Of a stretch of 64,000 nucleotides of DNA, positions 9,056 through 19,500 are shown in pieces. The stretch's first letter is position 1, and each line of letters opens with the position of its first letter. The DNA lies in assembly GCA_018402305.1 (NCBI GenBank), contig JAGYJE010000003.1, positions 164,538 through 228,537 of the forward strand, read 5' to 3'. Under the pieces are notes generated by a model. That model had not been told where the DNA came from. It did not search any database and saw nothing but the letters and a program-made list of their open reading frames with translations. The translations under genes were made by a program, and so were the position numbers. The stretch comes from Puniceicoccaceae bacterium (GTDB lineage: Bacteria; Verrucomicrobiota; Verrucomicrobiia; Opitutales; Coraliomargaritaceae).

Positions 9056-10699
9056 TCAGGCGTGGCACGTCCAGACGGCAGATGCATTGGCAGGGAGTTG
9101 GATCAATATTTTTCCCTCATTCGGAGCTGCTGCGGCTTCAATGCTGGCATCGCCAACCAGAAGTTCGGCCGTTTTAGGAAACGCTTCACAAATCACGTCA
9201 ACAGGCGAGGCAAGGGCATTGATCGCGATCCGATAGAGATCCGATCCCAGACGACGCTCATAGATGACGGGATAGGGCTGGCCGGGCGAATTCAGCTGCC
9301 GAAGCGAACCGCGGACGCCGAGGGCAGGGTGTTCTTTTCGCAAGTGGAGCAGTGTCTTCAAATGATGGAGAAGCGAGTCTTTCCGCTCCAGCTGCTCGCT
9401 GACAGTTGGCCGGTCCTGATCCGGGTCGAGCGGCAGGTAGAGCCGGCTTTCCCCAGCCTCTGAAAAACCAGCTCCCGGGCTGTCATCCCATTGCATTGGA
9501 GTCCGGGCACCCGTCCGGCGGTAGGCCCCTTCTTTGCTGGGCAAGTCAAACAGGTGGCGGAGGCCGATTTCGTCGCCGTAATAAAGCGTAGGCACCGCTG
9601 GTAGAGTGAGCAGAAAGGTGAGGATGCATTTAAGCTCCGCCTCGCCGCGATCCACGGAGTAGCGGGGTAAATCGTGATTGCCGGTGGGCACGGAGAGCAG
9701 CCCCCGGTCGCCGATCCTCGCGAGGTGGCCTTGCAACTCGCCAAAAAAGTGCTGCAATTCGCCCCTTCCGGACGGATCGAAATAGCTGTGATCGCCGGTA
9801 TTGATAATCGTTCGCCGGTTCTCGCCGCGCAGCACCTTCATGGCCGAAGCCTCCCCGAAGTGGATCATGAAGTCGAGATGGAGTCCGGTCTCAATCGCCT
9901 CGCTCGGGTTGGACCATTCGGCGATCAGGGCGGCTTCCGGATAGTCGCGGTCAAACCATTCCCAGATTTCCGCCCAGAACTTAATCCGCTCGGCACGGAG
10001 CGCTTTGCCCGCTTCTCCTTTGATCAGGGAAGAAGCCATATCAACCCGAAAACCATCGACTCCTTTGTCCAACCAAAAACGAAGAATCCGATGCATCTCC
10101 ATCCGCAAGGCTTTGATCGCAGGGTGGTCGGTCGACAACTTCCAGGGCTGATCGGCTCGTGCGTCGGCATAGCCATAGTTGAGCGCCGGTTGGAATGCGA
10201 AGAAGTTCGCCAGATAGTTGCCGTCCCGCTCGCCGATCCCCTTAATATAATCACCACCGCTTTCTGAAAATTCCCCGGGCCCACAGAAAGTAGTCGGGCT
10301 CCAGATGTAGCGATCCGAGAACTCATTATGATCGTGCCGCGACGATGCCTTGAACCAGGGATGCTCGTCGGAGGTGTGTCCCGGGACGAAATCGAGGATG
10401 AGCCGCATTCCGCGCACATGGACAGCATCGACCAGAGCAGCGAAGTCGTCCATGCTGCCGTAGCGGGGCGCGATGGCGCAGTAGTCGCTGATGTCGTAAC
10501 CGGCGTCCCGAAATGGAGACTCGTAGATGGGGCATAGCCAAACCGTATCAAAACCGAGGTCTTGAATGTAATCGAGTCGCTGGCGTATACCGTTGAGGTC
10601 GCCAATGCCGTCGCCATTGCTGTCCTGGAAGCTGGCGGGGAAGATCTGGTAGATGGCTGAATTGGCCAGCCATGCAGGGTAGGGTGCGTGTTTCATCAT
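9056..10699 (-). CDS. GH13 alpha-glucosidase / oligo-1,6-glucosidase-like enzyme
   Basis: This is a 547-residue glycoside hydrolase family 13 protein. Visible regions are QDSNGDGIGDLNGI (residues 25-38), YESPFRDAGYDISDY (59-73), DFVPGHTS (103-110), GFRVD with nucleophile Asp220, acid/base Glu261 in IAEWS, and GNHD with Asp343. The DSNGDGIGDL signature points to alpha-glucosidase or oligo-1,6-glucosidase rather than amylase. There is no signal peptide, so it probably hydrolyses imported alpha-glucans or sucrose-type oligosaccharides in the cytoplasm. It heads a two-gene operon with the flavoprotein. About 85-107 bp upstream of its start is a TGTTGCAA element seen at other glycosidase genes in this window. 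Confidence 0.9.
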   Translation of the reverse strand: MMKHAPYPAWLANSAIYQIFPASFQDSNGDGIGDLNGIRQRLDYIQDLGFDTVWLCPIYESPFRDAGYDISDYCAIAPRYGSMDDFAALVDAVHVRGMRLILDFVPGHTSDEHPWFKASSRHDHNEFSDRYIWSPTTFCGPGEFSESGGDYIKGIGERDGNYLANFFAFQPALNYGYADARADQPWKLSTDHPAIKALRMEMHRILRFWLDKGVDGFRVDMASSLIKGEAGKALRAERIKFWAEIWEWFDRDYPEAALIAEWSNPSEAIETGLHLDFMIHFGEASAMKVLRGENRRTIINTGDHSYFDPSGRGELQHFFGELQGHLARIGDRGLLSVPTGNHDLPRYSVDRGEAELKCILTFLLTLPAVPTLYYGDEIGLRHLFDLPSKEGAYRRTGARTPMQWDDSPGAGFSEAGESRLYLPLDPDQDRPTVSEQLERKDSLLHHLKTLLHLRKEHPALGVRGSLRQLNSPGQPYPVIYERRLGSDLYRIAINALASPVDVICEAFPKTAELLVGDASIEAAAAPNEGKILIQLPANASAVWTCHA

Positions 10700-10783
10700 G
10701 CGTCTAGCGTCACTGGAAGTTTTATGCTTGTTTCGATTCGTTTCCCGCGTGGCTAAGGGAATACGTTTTACGCTATTGATAAA

Positions 10784-10806
10784 TGCAAGATAGAAATGTG
10801 TTGCAA
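10784..10806. promoter_or_regulatory. Candidate operator, TGTTGCAA family (GH13 side)
   Basis: The 23-nt stretch TGCAAGATAGAAATG... matches 53861-53883, upstream of the GH29 gene, at 21 of 23 positions. It holds the TGTTGCAA core and an outer TGCAA / TTGCA inverted pair. It lies in the divergent region between the GH13 operon and the SGNH hydrolase. Confidence 0.5.
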
Positions 10807-10814
10807 TAAAATCT

Positions 10815-10837
10815 GGCCTTTTTGCGACGATTCACAA
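10815..10837 (+). promoter_or_regulatory. Shared promoter element TGCGACGATTCACAA, copy 1
   Basis: Its last 15 bases, TGCGACGATTCACAA, recur at 19720-19734; over 23 nt there are two mismatches. It starts about 105 bp before the SGNH hydrolase start codon. TCACAA within it pairs with TTGTGA about 10 nt further on, forming a 6-bp inverted repeat at this copy only. Confidence 0.45.
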
Positions 10838-10919
10838 ATCAGGGCGATTGTGAGTTTAGTAGCTTGTTGTTTTCTGGGGATGCATTAGACAAAAACTCAG
10901 TTTATCAAGCCATATTTAT

Positions 10920-12014
10920 ATGATCCACGAAAACATTGAATTGCATAACATTGTGGAGTTGGAGGAAGCACCCGGCGGCGGTTTGTATCTGCGGCGCATG
11001 CCGAAAGCGGTGCGCGATTGCTTGAGTCCCCTTGGCCGGATGGTTTCACAGGAATCCGCCGGTGGCGAACTGCGCTTTGTGACCGAAGCCGGGAGTATCC
11101 GGGTGGCGGTCGCATCGGCTCCCTCATGCCTGGCCCCATGGGAGCAGCACAATCAGGATGTGTTCATTTTCAAAGGCGCGTTCTTTCATTCGCATTTGCG
11201 GCTGGATCCGGGAAAGGTCAATTATCTCAATCTGAACGATATCGGCTTGGGGGTGCAGAATGCCTTTCTGGATCTAAAGCCGGAGGTGCGGGATACGGAT
11301 TACTTTGACCACAAGGTTTGGCGGATCATGTTCGGGTGCTACCCGGCGGTGTTTCACGAAATCGAGACCTACGGCCAGCCGGTTCGCCCGCCGAAACCGG
11401 AGGAGCTGCCAAAACAGCGGATTCTATTCTACGGCTCCTCGATCACCAATGGGGCCTCGCCGAGCCTCTATCACCTCTGCTATGTTCAGCAGGCCGCACG
11501 GCACTTGAAAGCCGACGCTCTCAATCAGGGACTTTCGGGATCATGTCACTGTGAGAAGGCCATGGCCGATTATCTGGCGGCGCGCGACGATTATGATGCG
11601 ATATGCCTCGAACTGGGTGTCAATATGCGTCAAGGTTTTACGGTCGACGAATTTCATGCGCGCAGTCGGTATCTAATCGAACGGGTGATTGATCGACACC
11701 CGGATAAACCGGTCTACCTGATTACCATCTTGCCGAACGCTCAGAGCACGCTGAACGCCCTCGTAGCGGACGAGATACAACGAAATCAGGAAGCCTTCAA
11801 TCAGATCCTTCGGGATCTACTCACTGATTTGAAACATCGGAACCTACACCTGTTCGAGGGCTCTAGTTTGCTTAGAGACTACAGCGGGGTCACTCAGGAC
11901 CTCATCCATCCCGGAGATTACGGTCACACCGAGATCGGTAGCCGGCTTGCGACCCGGATTGGTGAATTTTCAGTCATGCCCGATCATAAAGCGGACTGGC
12001 TTGCAAAGCGATAG
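10920..12014 (+). CDS. SGNH/GDSL-type esterase, intracellular
   Basis: This is a 364-residue protein with an N-terminal beta domain (about 1-160) and a C-terminal SGNH hydrolase. Block I is ILFYGSSITNG with predicted nucleophile Ser174. LNQGLSGS gives the oxyanion Gly, LGVNM holds the Asn of block III, and DLIHPGDYGH carries the Asp-x-x-His pair. The two-domain layout resembles carbohydrate esterases that remove acetyl groups from glycans. No signal peptide is visible. It is the first gene of a same-strand run with a heparinase-like lipoprotein, a DUF2264 protein and a small lipoprotein, and is divergent from the GH13 operon. No clear ribosome-binding site precedes the ATG. Confidence 0.8.
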   Translation: MIHENIELHNIVELEEAPGGGLYLRRMPKAVRDCLSPLGRMVSQESAGGELRFVTEAGSIRVAVASAPSCLAPWEQHNQDVFIFKGAFFHSHLRLDPGKVNYLNLNDIGLGVQNAFLDLKPEVRDTDYFDHKVWRIMFGCYPAVFHEIETYGQPVRPPKPEELPKQRILFYGSSITNGASPSLYHLCYVQQAARHLKADALNQGLSGSCHCEKAMADYLAARDDYDAICLELGVNMRQGFTVDEFHARSRYLIERVIDRHPDKPVYLITILPNAQSTLNALVADEIQRNQEAFNQILRDLLTDLKHRNLHLFEGSSLLRDYSGVTQDLIHPGDYGHTEIGSRLATRIGEFSVMPDHKADWLAKR

Positions 12015-12079
12015 TCCCACATTGAGGCAGCGTGGTCTCTCGATCATCTTCTCAGCCCTAAGTAAGCACTCTGTAAAAT

Positions 12080-14602
12080 ATGATTTTGATAAACTACAAC
12101 AAAAAATCCTTGAAAGATGCCTCACGCGTTTCACCACGGTTTGACAGCCCGCGGGCGGCAGGCTTTTGTGCTTTGGCTTTGATCTTGTTAACCGGATGTG
12201 GTCAGTCGGATGAAAATTCCTCGGCGGTCATCCCTGTGGCGGAATCGAATGCGCCGAAGTTTTCCAAAGAGTTCAGTCCTTCAGATCATCCATACCACGA
12301 TGCGCGCGTTGTGCCGATCACTTTAGGGGATTCGATTGTTGAGCCCTTCTGGGAGCGAAATCTGACGGCATGGTCAAAGTGGGAGTTCCACAACGAGCCG
12401 GACAACGCTAAGGCGGTTCAACATTTCTCCAGGCTTTCCGTCTCCTGGACTGCTTCGGAAGCTGGTGAGGGGCCCCGTATGCTTAGGCGCTACGCAGGCG
12501 AAGGATTGGATGCCGCGAACCATTCAGATCTTGTTTTCAGTGCGGCTTTCACGAAAGGGACTATCATACAAATTCAAGTCTCGACCTCTGAAGGAGTTAT
12601 TAAAGAGAGATTCGAAGCTGAAGTGAGTCATAACGACCAGTTTCTCGTTCCCCTTTCAGGCGCGAAGAAAATTGTAGAACTTGAAATCTCTCTCGAAGCC
12701 GCGAAAGCAGGAACGGTTCATGGATATTTGATGTGGGTTGGACTCCGGAATTCTATGCTCGCCGAGTTGGAGAGGGAACGATGGCGGCAATATTCCAACC
12801 AGTCCCTGGAGGTCTTTCTGCGGGAAGAGCCTGAACCCCCTGACTTGGGTCCGCTTTTTAATCTTGTGACGTCCAGACAGGCTTTTGATGAGATCAGAAC
12901 GAAGCGAGTAGAAGTTGAGCCGGGGGCAGAACTTAATCTAAGGTCCAAGATTGAACTCGAACCGCATTTAACGAATTCCTCGAATCAGAATCTTTTCGGG
13001 CGTCGCACGAATAGTGTTAATCGCCTGCGGCACACATTTGAGTTCTCCCGCTCAGATGGCGCGACTGAAACTATTGGATTGGTCGATGCCGCGAAGAAGG
13101 CTGCCCTTGCTGGCGATCGGGCGGCCTTGAGGGAAGTGGCCAAAGCCGCTGTGCAAATCGCTTTGATCCCGCACTGGGACGTGGATTTTATCACCGAATT
13201 CTCCGGAAGTTCCTGGGCGCAGGGACCGTTTGTACAATCGGAAGTCTGCGCAGCATTGGCGATTTCGGCGGATTTGGCTGGAGCATGGTTGTCTAAAGCA
13301 GGTATGGATCTAATCTTGCGCAGACTTGCTGAGGATGGTTTGGGAAACATCAATTTCTACATTTGGAAAAATCCGGCTATTTTTAAGAATAATCAGCTTC
13401 CAGTCTTTTCCCTTGGACGCATCGCAGCCTATACGTTATTGGAAAAACAAAAGTACTGGGACAACGTAGGAAGCTACACTGACCTTGCTTATGCTGAATT
13501 GGAAATAAGCCTGGGCTATAATTTCTTGCCGGACGGGGGCTATCCGGAAGGCCCTGGATATCTCGTCTACATGCTTGAGAATGCCTTGCCCGCTATCACG
13601 ATGTACGGCAATGCACGGGACATTTCTCTCGCTGAGTTAGCCCCATCAGTACTAAATCTAACCGATAATTACCTAGAGGCGCTTCGTAGCACGGAGCGGT
13701 CTACGCAGCTCATTTTAGTGGGCGATGCCCAGGGAGGGCCTTTTGTTCCGGTCAGTCCGTCGGTCTTGAGTGTGATTGCGAAGATCCAGCCGGATGGCAC
13801 CGCCGCCCGTATGTTCTTGGATCTCAAAGAATCTTCTCGGCAGGATCTCGAGCTTTGGGCACTTCCCGAGCCGTTGTTGGATGACGTGATTGCCGATGAC
13901 TACGAGCCTTTGGTTGTTTTGCCGGAGTCTGGCATTGTGGCTGTGACACGGGAAATCCATGGAGAACTAATGAAGCTGGTTGTCGTCGGCGGGAGCAAAG
14001 GAGCCGGCCACAACCACGAGGATCGAGGAAGTTTCATACTTGAGTACGCAGGCCAAACATTCGCAGCCGATCCTGGCGGCCTTAGTTACGCAAGTGCAAA
14101 TGCCCGTGCACTCAGTTTTGCCCAGAATCACAATATGCTTGTTCCAGAGCAGGGGCCGGGAAGCAGACCGGCCCCACGCAACCCTGCGACGCACGCGGTG
14201 ATTCCAGACGTGACAGAAACAGCTGATTCAAATTTGGAAGTTGAACTGGATTCAGGTATCCTCTGGCCCGAGCACTACATTTCGTGGAATCGCCGCTTTA
14301 CTTTTGAAAGTCAGGACGAATTAACGATCACCGATGACTACGCTTTAACCCAAGGGACTGCGGTTGAGTTCCTTTTGCATACGCCTCTGCAGATTAAGGA
14401 AGAAGCGGGCGAAGTATTCATTGTCGGACAGGACGCGCGCTTGAGGATTGTTCCTGGAGAAAACACCGAGATTCGGACGATAGCCGGCCGCCCACTGGGA
14501 GGCCGTGAACTCTCAACCCTAATTATCCGCAAACAAGAAGCTGCGGGACGACTTCAAACACGTATGTTTTTTGAGCCACTTGTAGTGGGCCCTCATCGAT
14601 GA
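12080..14602 (+). CDS. Heparinase II/III-like polysaccharide lyase, lipoprotein
   Basis: This is an 840-residue protein with a lipobox LILLTGCGQ (Cys40), predicted to be anchored in a membrane after export. The middle (about 330-600) is an alpha-helical toroid with NNQLPVFSLGRIAAY and LPDGGYPEGPGY, the helical domain of heparinase II/III-like lyases. The C-terminal beta-sheet domain contains GHNHEDRGSFILEY at about residue 642, with the metal/active-site His. Family members cleave uronic-acid polysaccharides such as alginate, heparin and related glycans by beta-elimination; the substrate cannot be fixed here. Residues 40-330 are a beta-rich N-terminal region typical of larger members. It lies between an SGNH esterase and a DUF2264 gene, suggesting joint action on one acidic or acetylated polymer. 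Confidence 0.85.
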   Translation: MILINYNKKSLKDASRVSPRFDSPRAAGFCALALILLTGCGQSDENSSAVIPVAESNAPKFSKEFSPSDHPYHDARVVPITLGDSIVEPFWERNLTAWSKWEFHNEPDNAKAVQHFSRLSVSWTASEAGEGPRMLRRYAGEGLDAANHSDLVFSAAFTKGTIIQIQVSTSEGVIKERFEAEVSHNDQFLVPLSGAKKIVELEISLEAAKAGTVHGYLMWVGLRNSMLAELERERWRQYSNQSLEVFLREEPEPPDLGPLFNLVTSRQAFDEIRTKRVEVEPGAELNLRSKIELEPHLTNSSNQNLFGRRTNSVNRLRHTFEFSRSDGATETIGLVDAAKKAALAGDRAALREVAKAAVQIALIPHWDVDFITEFSGSSWAQGPFVQSEVCAALAISADLAGAWLSKAGMDLILRRLAEDGLGNINFYIWKNPAIFKNNQLPVFSLGRIAAYTLLEKQKYWDNVGSYTDLAYAELEISLGYNFLPDGGYPEGPGYLVYMLENALPAITMYGNARDISLAELAPSVLNLTDNYLEALRSTERSTQLILVGDAQGGPFVPVSPSVLSVIAKIQPDGTAARMFLDLKESSRQDLELWALPEPLLDDVIADDYEPLVVLPESGIVAVTREIHGELMKLVVVGGSKGAGHNHEDRGSFILEYAGQTFAADPGGLSYASANARALSFAQNHNMLVPEQGPGSRPAPRNPATHAVIPDVTETADSNLEVELDSGILWPEHYISWNRRFTFESQDELTITDDYALTQGTAVEFLLHTPLQIKEEAGEVFIVGQDARLRIVPGENTEIRTIAGRPLGGRELSTLIIRKQEAAGRLQTRMFFEPLVVGPHR

Positions 14603-14684
14603 CGGGATCGGGATGTAGAAGAAAAACCATCCGTGTACCTGTGAATCCGTGGTTTAAAAAAGATCTTGTTAAAACTCCAGCTGT

Positions 14685-15944
14685 ATGAAAACCAAGCAAA
14701 GTAGGGAAAATCAGGGATGCTGGCCTGAACTGGCTCCTCTCCAAGTTGCCCGCAAAGACGGCGTTGAACAACGGGAATTTTGGGTTCTTCAGGCGGAACG
14801 CATTACACGACCTGTGCTCGAGAAAGCGGCTGTCGGGGAACTCCGAAATGCTGGCCTTTCCGGACGCTTGGATCGGCTCAGGGGCTTCCATGCCTCGCTT
14901 GAGGCGATGGGGCGCATCTTGGTTGGCATTAGTCCATGGCTCGTTTCTGTGGACGCCGGGATCAGCGAAGCGGAGAGGCGAACGAAGCGTGAATTGCGAG
15001 AGTTCGCCTTGGCTGGATTGAGAACAGGAACGGATCCCGAGCACCCTGACCGATGGAATTGGAGTCAGGCGGATCAAGTGGTGGTCGACGCGTCGAAGGT
15101 GGCTATGGCGATCATTCGTGCCCCGGACTTGATTCCGGATGATGACATAAGCCTGCGTAAAAACCTGCTGGCTTGCCTGGAAGCGACCCGCGTCGTTACC
15201 CCGCATCATAATAACTGGCTCTTGTTTTCTGCCATGGTGGAGGCGGGAATCGATTTACTCGGAGGCAAGGCGGACGGGATGCGCGTTGATTATGCGCTCC
15301 AGCAATTGGAGCAGTGGTATATAGGGGATAGCTATTACAAAGATGGTCCGGAGTTTCACATGGATTTCTACAACAGCTTGGTGATACATCCTTTTCTCGT
15401 GGTGCTTCATCAATACTTTGAAAAGCACGCAACTATCCGGTTGGGCTGCTACAATGTGAAGCGACAATGGGATCGCGCCGCCCGCCATGCAGAGATACTG
15501 GAACGCTTTATCTCGCCGGAGGGCTGCTTCCCGGTAGTCGGGCGATCATTGGGATATCGGGCGGGTGTTCTACACACGCTCGCCTTCGTCGCGGCATCGA
15601 ACCGGCTGCCGGAAGCCCTTCGTCCGGGGCAAGTGCGGTGTGCGTTGACGGCGGTCATGGAACGCTTTGTGTCCGCGCCTGAGCTACAGAATGAGAGCGG
15701 ATTTTTGAACCCTGGCTTCTGGGGACATCAACCCGACTTTCCGGAATACTATTTGCAGGATTCGGCGGCCTATTTTATATCCACAACCTTTCAAACCTTG
15801 GCCTTATCTCCTGAATCTGATTTTTGGGCAAGCCCTAGTGAAGCTTGGACAAGTCTCAAACTTTGGTCCGGAGGGACGGCGTCTGCGGACCATGCCTTGG
15901 GTCATCACTTAAGGCAGAGAGTGCATCCTTCCCGCATAGATTGA
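14685..15944 (+). CDS. DUF2264 family protein
   Basis: This is a 419-residue protein matching DUF2264 (PF10022): NNWLLFSAMVEAG near residue 183, YYKDGPEFHMDFYNSLVIHP near 221, ISPEGCFPVVGRSLGYR near 276 and PGFWGHQPDFPE near 345. The family has an (alpha/alpha) barrel fold like glycosidases and lyases and usually sits in polysaccharide or pectin-type gene clusters; no reaction is established that I can state. No signal peptide is present. It starts 82 bp after the heparinase-like gene on the same strand. The short gap contains only a weak A-rich hairpin. Confidence 0.8.
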   Translation: MKTKQSRENQGCWPELAPLQVARKDGVEQREFWVLQAERITRPVLEKAAVGELRNAGLSGRLDRLRGFHASLEAMGRILVGISPWLVSVDAGISEAERRTKRELREFALAGLRTGTDPEHPDRWNWSQADQVVVDASKVAMAIIRAPDLIPDDDISLRKNLLACLEATRVVTPHHNNWLLFSAMVEAGIDLLGGKADGMRVDYALQQLEQWYIGDSYYKDGPEFHMDFYNSLVIHPFLVVLHQYFEKHATIRLGCYNVKRQWDRAARHAEILERFISPEGCFPVVGRSLGYRAGVLHTLAFVAASNRLPEALRPGQVRCALTAVMERFVSAPELQNESGFLNPGFWGHQPDFPEYYLQDSAAYFISTTFQTLALSPESDFWASPSEAWTSLKLWSGGTASADHALGHHLRQRVHPSRID

Positions 15945-15987
15945 ATTAGCTCGCAATTTGGGGCTATCTGTTTCGGATGTCCTTGAA

Positions 15988-16521
15988 ATGCTGCGGATCC
16001 TAATAGTTGCTTTGTTTCTCGTGGGCTGTTCGCCGGAATCTGATTTACCTCTGGAAAGCGGAGGGAGTGAATCTAGAGAGTCGGTTAAAGCAGGGTCGTC
16101 GCAATTGGCTGATTACGCAGCTGAATCCAAGGCGGTAAGTTTGACTGATTTAATTGATGCAAGTGAGACTGCTGCGGCGCAAAGGCAAGAGGCTTGGCGC
16201 CTGCTTGTTGGCGACGGGCATGCCGCCGATCCTGATGAGGCGATCAAGTTGGCGACCCGTGCCGCCACTGCGGGCGATTCAATCGCGATGCTCTGGACGG
16301 GACGCGCGGCACTTCACTCCGGGGGAAATCGAATTGAGGCGGCTGCCTGGTTTCTGCTTGCTCAAGAGGGGAGTAATGCCGGAACTCGCGAGGATGCCAA
16401 AGGAGAATACGAAGCACTGGACCTAACGCAAGAAGAGATCGAGTCGGCACTCGTCCGTATGGGTGAATTACTTGGAAAGATCACTCAATCGACCGGAGGC
16501 AGTGTGGAAAATAATCGCTGA
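15988..16521 (+). CDS. Small lipoprotein with Sel1-like helices
   Basis: The ATG at 15988 gives a clean lipoprotein signal (IVALFLVGCSPES); a TTG at 15958 would add ten residues of no known role, so the ATG is preferred. After the Cys there is a low-complexity Ser/Glu linker and then a helical part (DEAIKLATRAATAGDSIAML, then AAWFLLAQEG) that resembles one or two Sel1-type TPR repeats. These usually mediate protein contacts. It ends the SGNH/heparinase/DUF2264 run and converges with the phytase-esterase gene 10 bp away. The specific role is unknown. Confidence 0.65.
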   Translation: MLRILIVALFLVGCSPESDLPLESGGSESRESVKAGSSQLADYAAESKAVSLTDLIDASETAAAQRQEAWRLLVGDGHAADPDEAIKLATRAATAGDSIAMLWTGRAALHSGGNRIEAAAWFLLAQEGSNAGTREDAKGEYEALDLTQEEIESALVRMGELLGKITQSTGGSVENNR

Positions 16522-16531
16522 ATCTACATAA

Positions 16532-19500
16532 TTACTCGATCAACACTTTGAGGCGCACGAATTGCTTTTCTGAACCACCCAGCGTATAGGCGACTGAGTT
16601 TGTCGCATTATTGAGTTTAGGGTCAGTTATAAGAATGTTGGTCCACTCAAAGAGGTCACTAGAAGTTTGTATCACGAAAATGCTGCCGTAGTTGGAACTC
16701 GGAATATTGCCACCGTTGGGCCAGACCACAGTGTGGGTGCTATCCAGGCCAGGATTGACAGTGAAACCTGGGGCAGCGTTCATGAAGTACTCGATTCCAT
16801 TGAGCACGCCATCGTTATCATAGTCGAGTTCGGGTGATTGCCCATTAGCGTTTTCGGAACTCCATAATGCATAGCTTGGTCCAGTGAGTGCATGTATTGA
16901 GCCATTCCCAGTGATGTAGCCGCCGGAGTTGGCAGCGTTGTAAATTCCGGCAGGCTGGAGCACTTGATTGAACCTCAACTCTGCGACACTGTCGACCGCG
17001 TCATGGGTGAGATGAAGCACCGCGCCGGAGGCGATTGAGAGGTTTGATGTATCGTTAAGCCCGCTTGAACCCATGCTAAGTGTGCCTGCGGTGACGGTGG
17101 TCTCACCTGTGTAGCTGTTGACTCCAGCCATGGTCAGCGTGCCCGCGTTACCTTTATGCAAGGATAGGTTGCCGGTAATGTTTCCCGTGAATACGAAGTT
17201 GCCAGTGTTCAGGATACTCAAAGTTGAGTTCACTTCGGAGCTATTAGTGACCGTCATTTGCATATCCGTCCCTGATGAGCTCAGTCCGGAGACCTGTTGG
17301 TTACGACCATTCAGGTCGAAGGTGGCAGAGCCGGAATTAGAGCTGTTGCCCAAGCGTAGTATTGTGCCGAGCGGAAGGCGGTCATCGCCGCCATCAACTT
17401 TCAGTAGACCGACCACGACATCTGTGCTGCCTCCATACGTATTAGCCCCCGAAAGAATTGTCGTGCCACCGCTGTTGGCATTGCGAATACCCAGAGAGAA
17501 AGTGTCTGAGCCATCGTCGACGATACCTGAAATATGCAGTGTTTGACCGCTGCCGTTGGCTCCGATGCGCGAATTGTTTGCCTTGATCAGGATGTCTCCC
17601 GCCCAAGTATTTGAGCCAGCTTGGCTTTGTAGTGCTCCGATAAAGTTGGAGCCCGTGCCATCGAGGTTCAATGTCGCCTGGTCCACTGTGACGCCTCCAG
17701 CCAGCTCCAGTTGCCCACCGCTTGTCACAATCGTGCCAGCCAATGGGCTACCCAAAGCAGAGCTATTCCTGATTCTGAGTATCCCAGCAATGACTGTTGT
17801 GCCGCCCGTGTTGCTGCTGCCGCCTGTGAGCACAAGTGTGCCCGGACCTGATTTGCTCAGGCCTGCCAGGCCGGAGAGTGTGCTGCCGATTGTCAGAATG
17901 CTTTCGCTGGCAACGGTGATGTCCGGCGCAGTTCCGGTAAGATTGATCGTCCCGTTGAGGATGCTGAAGTTGCTAGAGGGAGCGGAGTAGATAATCCGTT
18001 TTGTATTCACTGTCCAATTCACCGACGCCGAACCGGATAGGGAAGTGAACATGGCTGTGTTGAGAGCGCCGTTGACAGCATCCCATGGCGTTCCAAAGAC
18101 TCCAGACCAGTTTGTCGCGGTGCTATTCCAAGTGGCTCCTCCGGCACCAATCCATGTGCCCAGATGGCCTTGAAAATTCGCGGTGACTTCTTTGTTGGCA
18201 TCCATTGAGACATCTACCGGATTGTTGCTGCTAGATACGTCTCCGCTCCAGCCTCCGAAGCTGTGGTTGTCCGCAGGCGTTGCGGTGAGGGTGATGTGAC
18301 TACCGTCGGGATACCAGGCGACGGAGGGTTCCGCCGTGATGCTGCCGCTGCCCGAGGTAGTTGCGCTTAGTGTGCGGCGTGTTACGGACGGAATGTCCGT
18401 CCTCAAGACATGGAACTGAGTTGTTTGCGAGGTGCTAAAGTTATTGTCAGAAACCAGCACAAGCGTTCGGAAGCCATCTACATCCCGACCGAAACACATC
18501 CCCTCGACGTTGTCCATATTGGATGAGGATTCCCATCGCAGGGTCTTGCTCAGCTTGGTGTAACTGGCTCCCTGCAGGGAGTCGATGCCCGCGACGTTGG
18601 TGGCATTGGCCTGATTGAAATTCACTTCATATACGCGGATACGGAAGCTGCCCAGGTTCGTATTGTTCGCGGTAAGGCCACGTTCCATGACAAACATACG
18701 ACCGGAATCGTCTATAGGGAGAATTTCGGGGACGGTATTGAAGCGTCTGACGAACCAAAACAGTGTGCCCTGATCCGCCTGATATACCTTCTCTTCCATC
18801 GCCAACGGATTGCCGGGCTCACCCGCAAAACGTACGATGCGGGTCAAACTGTTTTGAGCCTGATTCGTGTCGCTGTTATAGTCTCCACTGTAGTCCTGTT
18901 TGAGTGCCGCCTCGTTGGAAACGAAAAGTTCTTTACGGTTGGGGCTCATGCCTAGGCTTTCAAGCGAGAGGTTGGAGCGCACGCCAGTTGTTTGGGCACC
19001 GTTGCCCGGTGGCACGAGAGTGCCATTAGTATCCTGAGGCAGGAATTTCACTGGTAAGGCGATCGCCGCCTCTTGATGACCTGTCAGTCCATCGAAACGG
19101 GCAATCCACGGTGGGATGCTGTAGGTTGCGTCAGTCCCGGATGCGAGACCCTCATGAGATATGTAAAAAGAGCCATCCAGGTTAACAGCGATTCCCTCCG
19201 TATCTGTCGCGGGCATACCACTTCCATTCGGCTTTTTGAGTGCTACCGAAGACAGGGCTGTAGCCGTGCTAAAGGACGAGCCTGTGTAGTCCAGTTGCAG
19301 AGTCCAAAGGCGGCTGCCTACGTCGCTGATTGCATGGAAGTGATCTGTATACGGATCGTAGCTGATGCCGGAAAGTCCTCCGATCGTAACACCACCAACT
19401 TGCGTTCCAGTTGGAATTGAACGTTCACCGACGTAAGTAAGTGTCGTGCCGCGAATGGGGCTCGCGAGAGACAGTAGGCTGCAAGAAAATAGTATCGAGC

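Noticed and set aside
14624..14655. Hairpin AAACCA / TGGTTT between heparinase-like and DUF2264 genes
   Set aside because: The stem is only 6 bp with a 20-nt loop, and it is followed by A rather than T, so it is not a terminator. It resembles a common dispersed intergenic motif, but I cannot confirm that.
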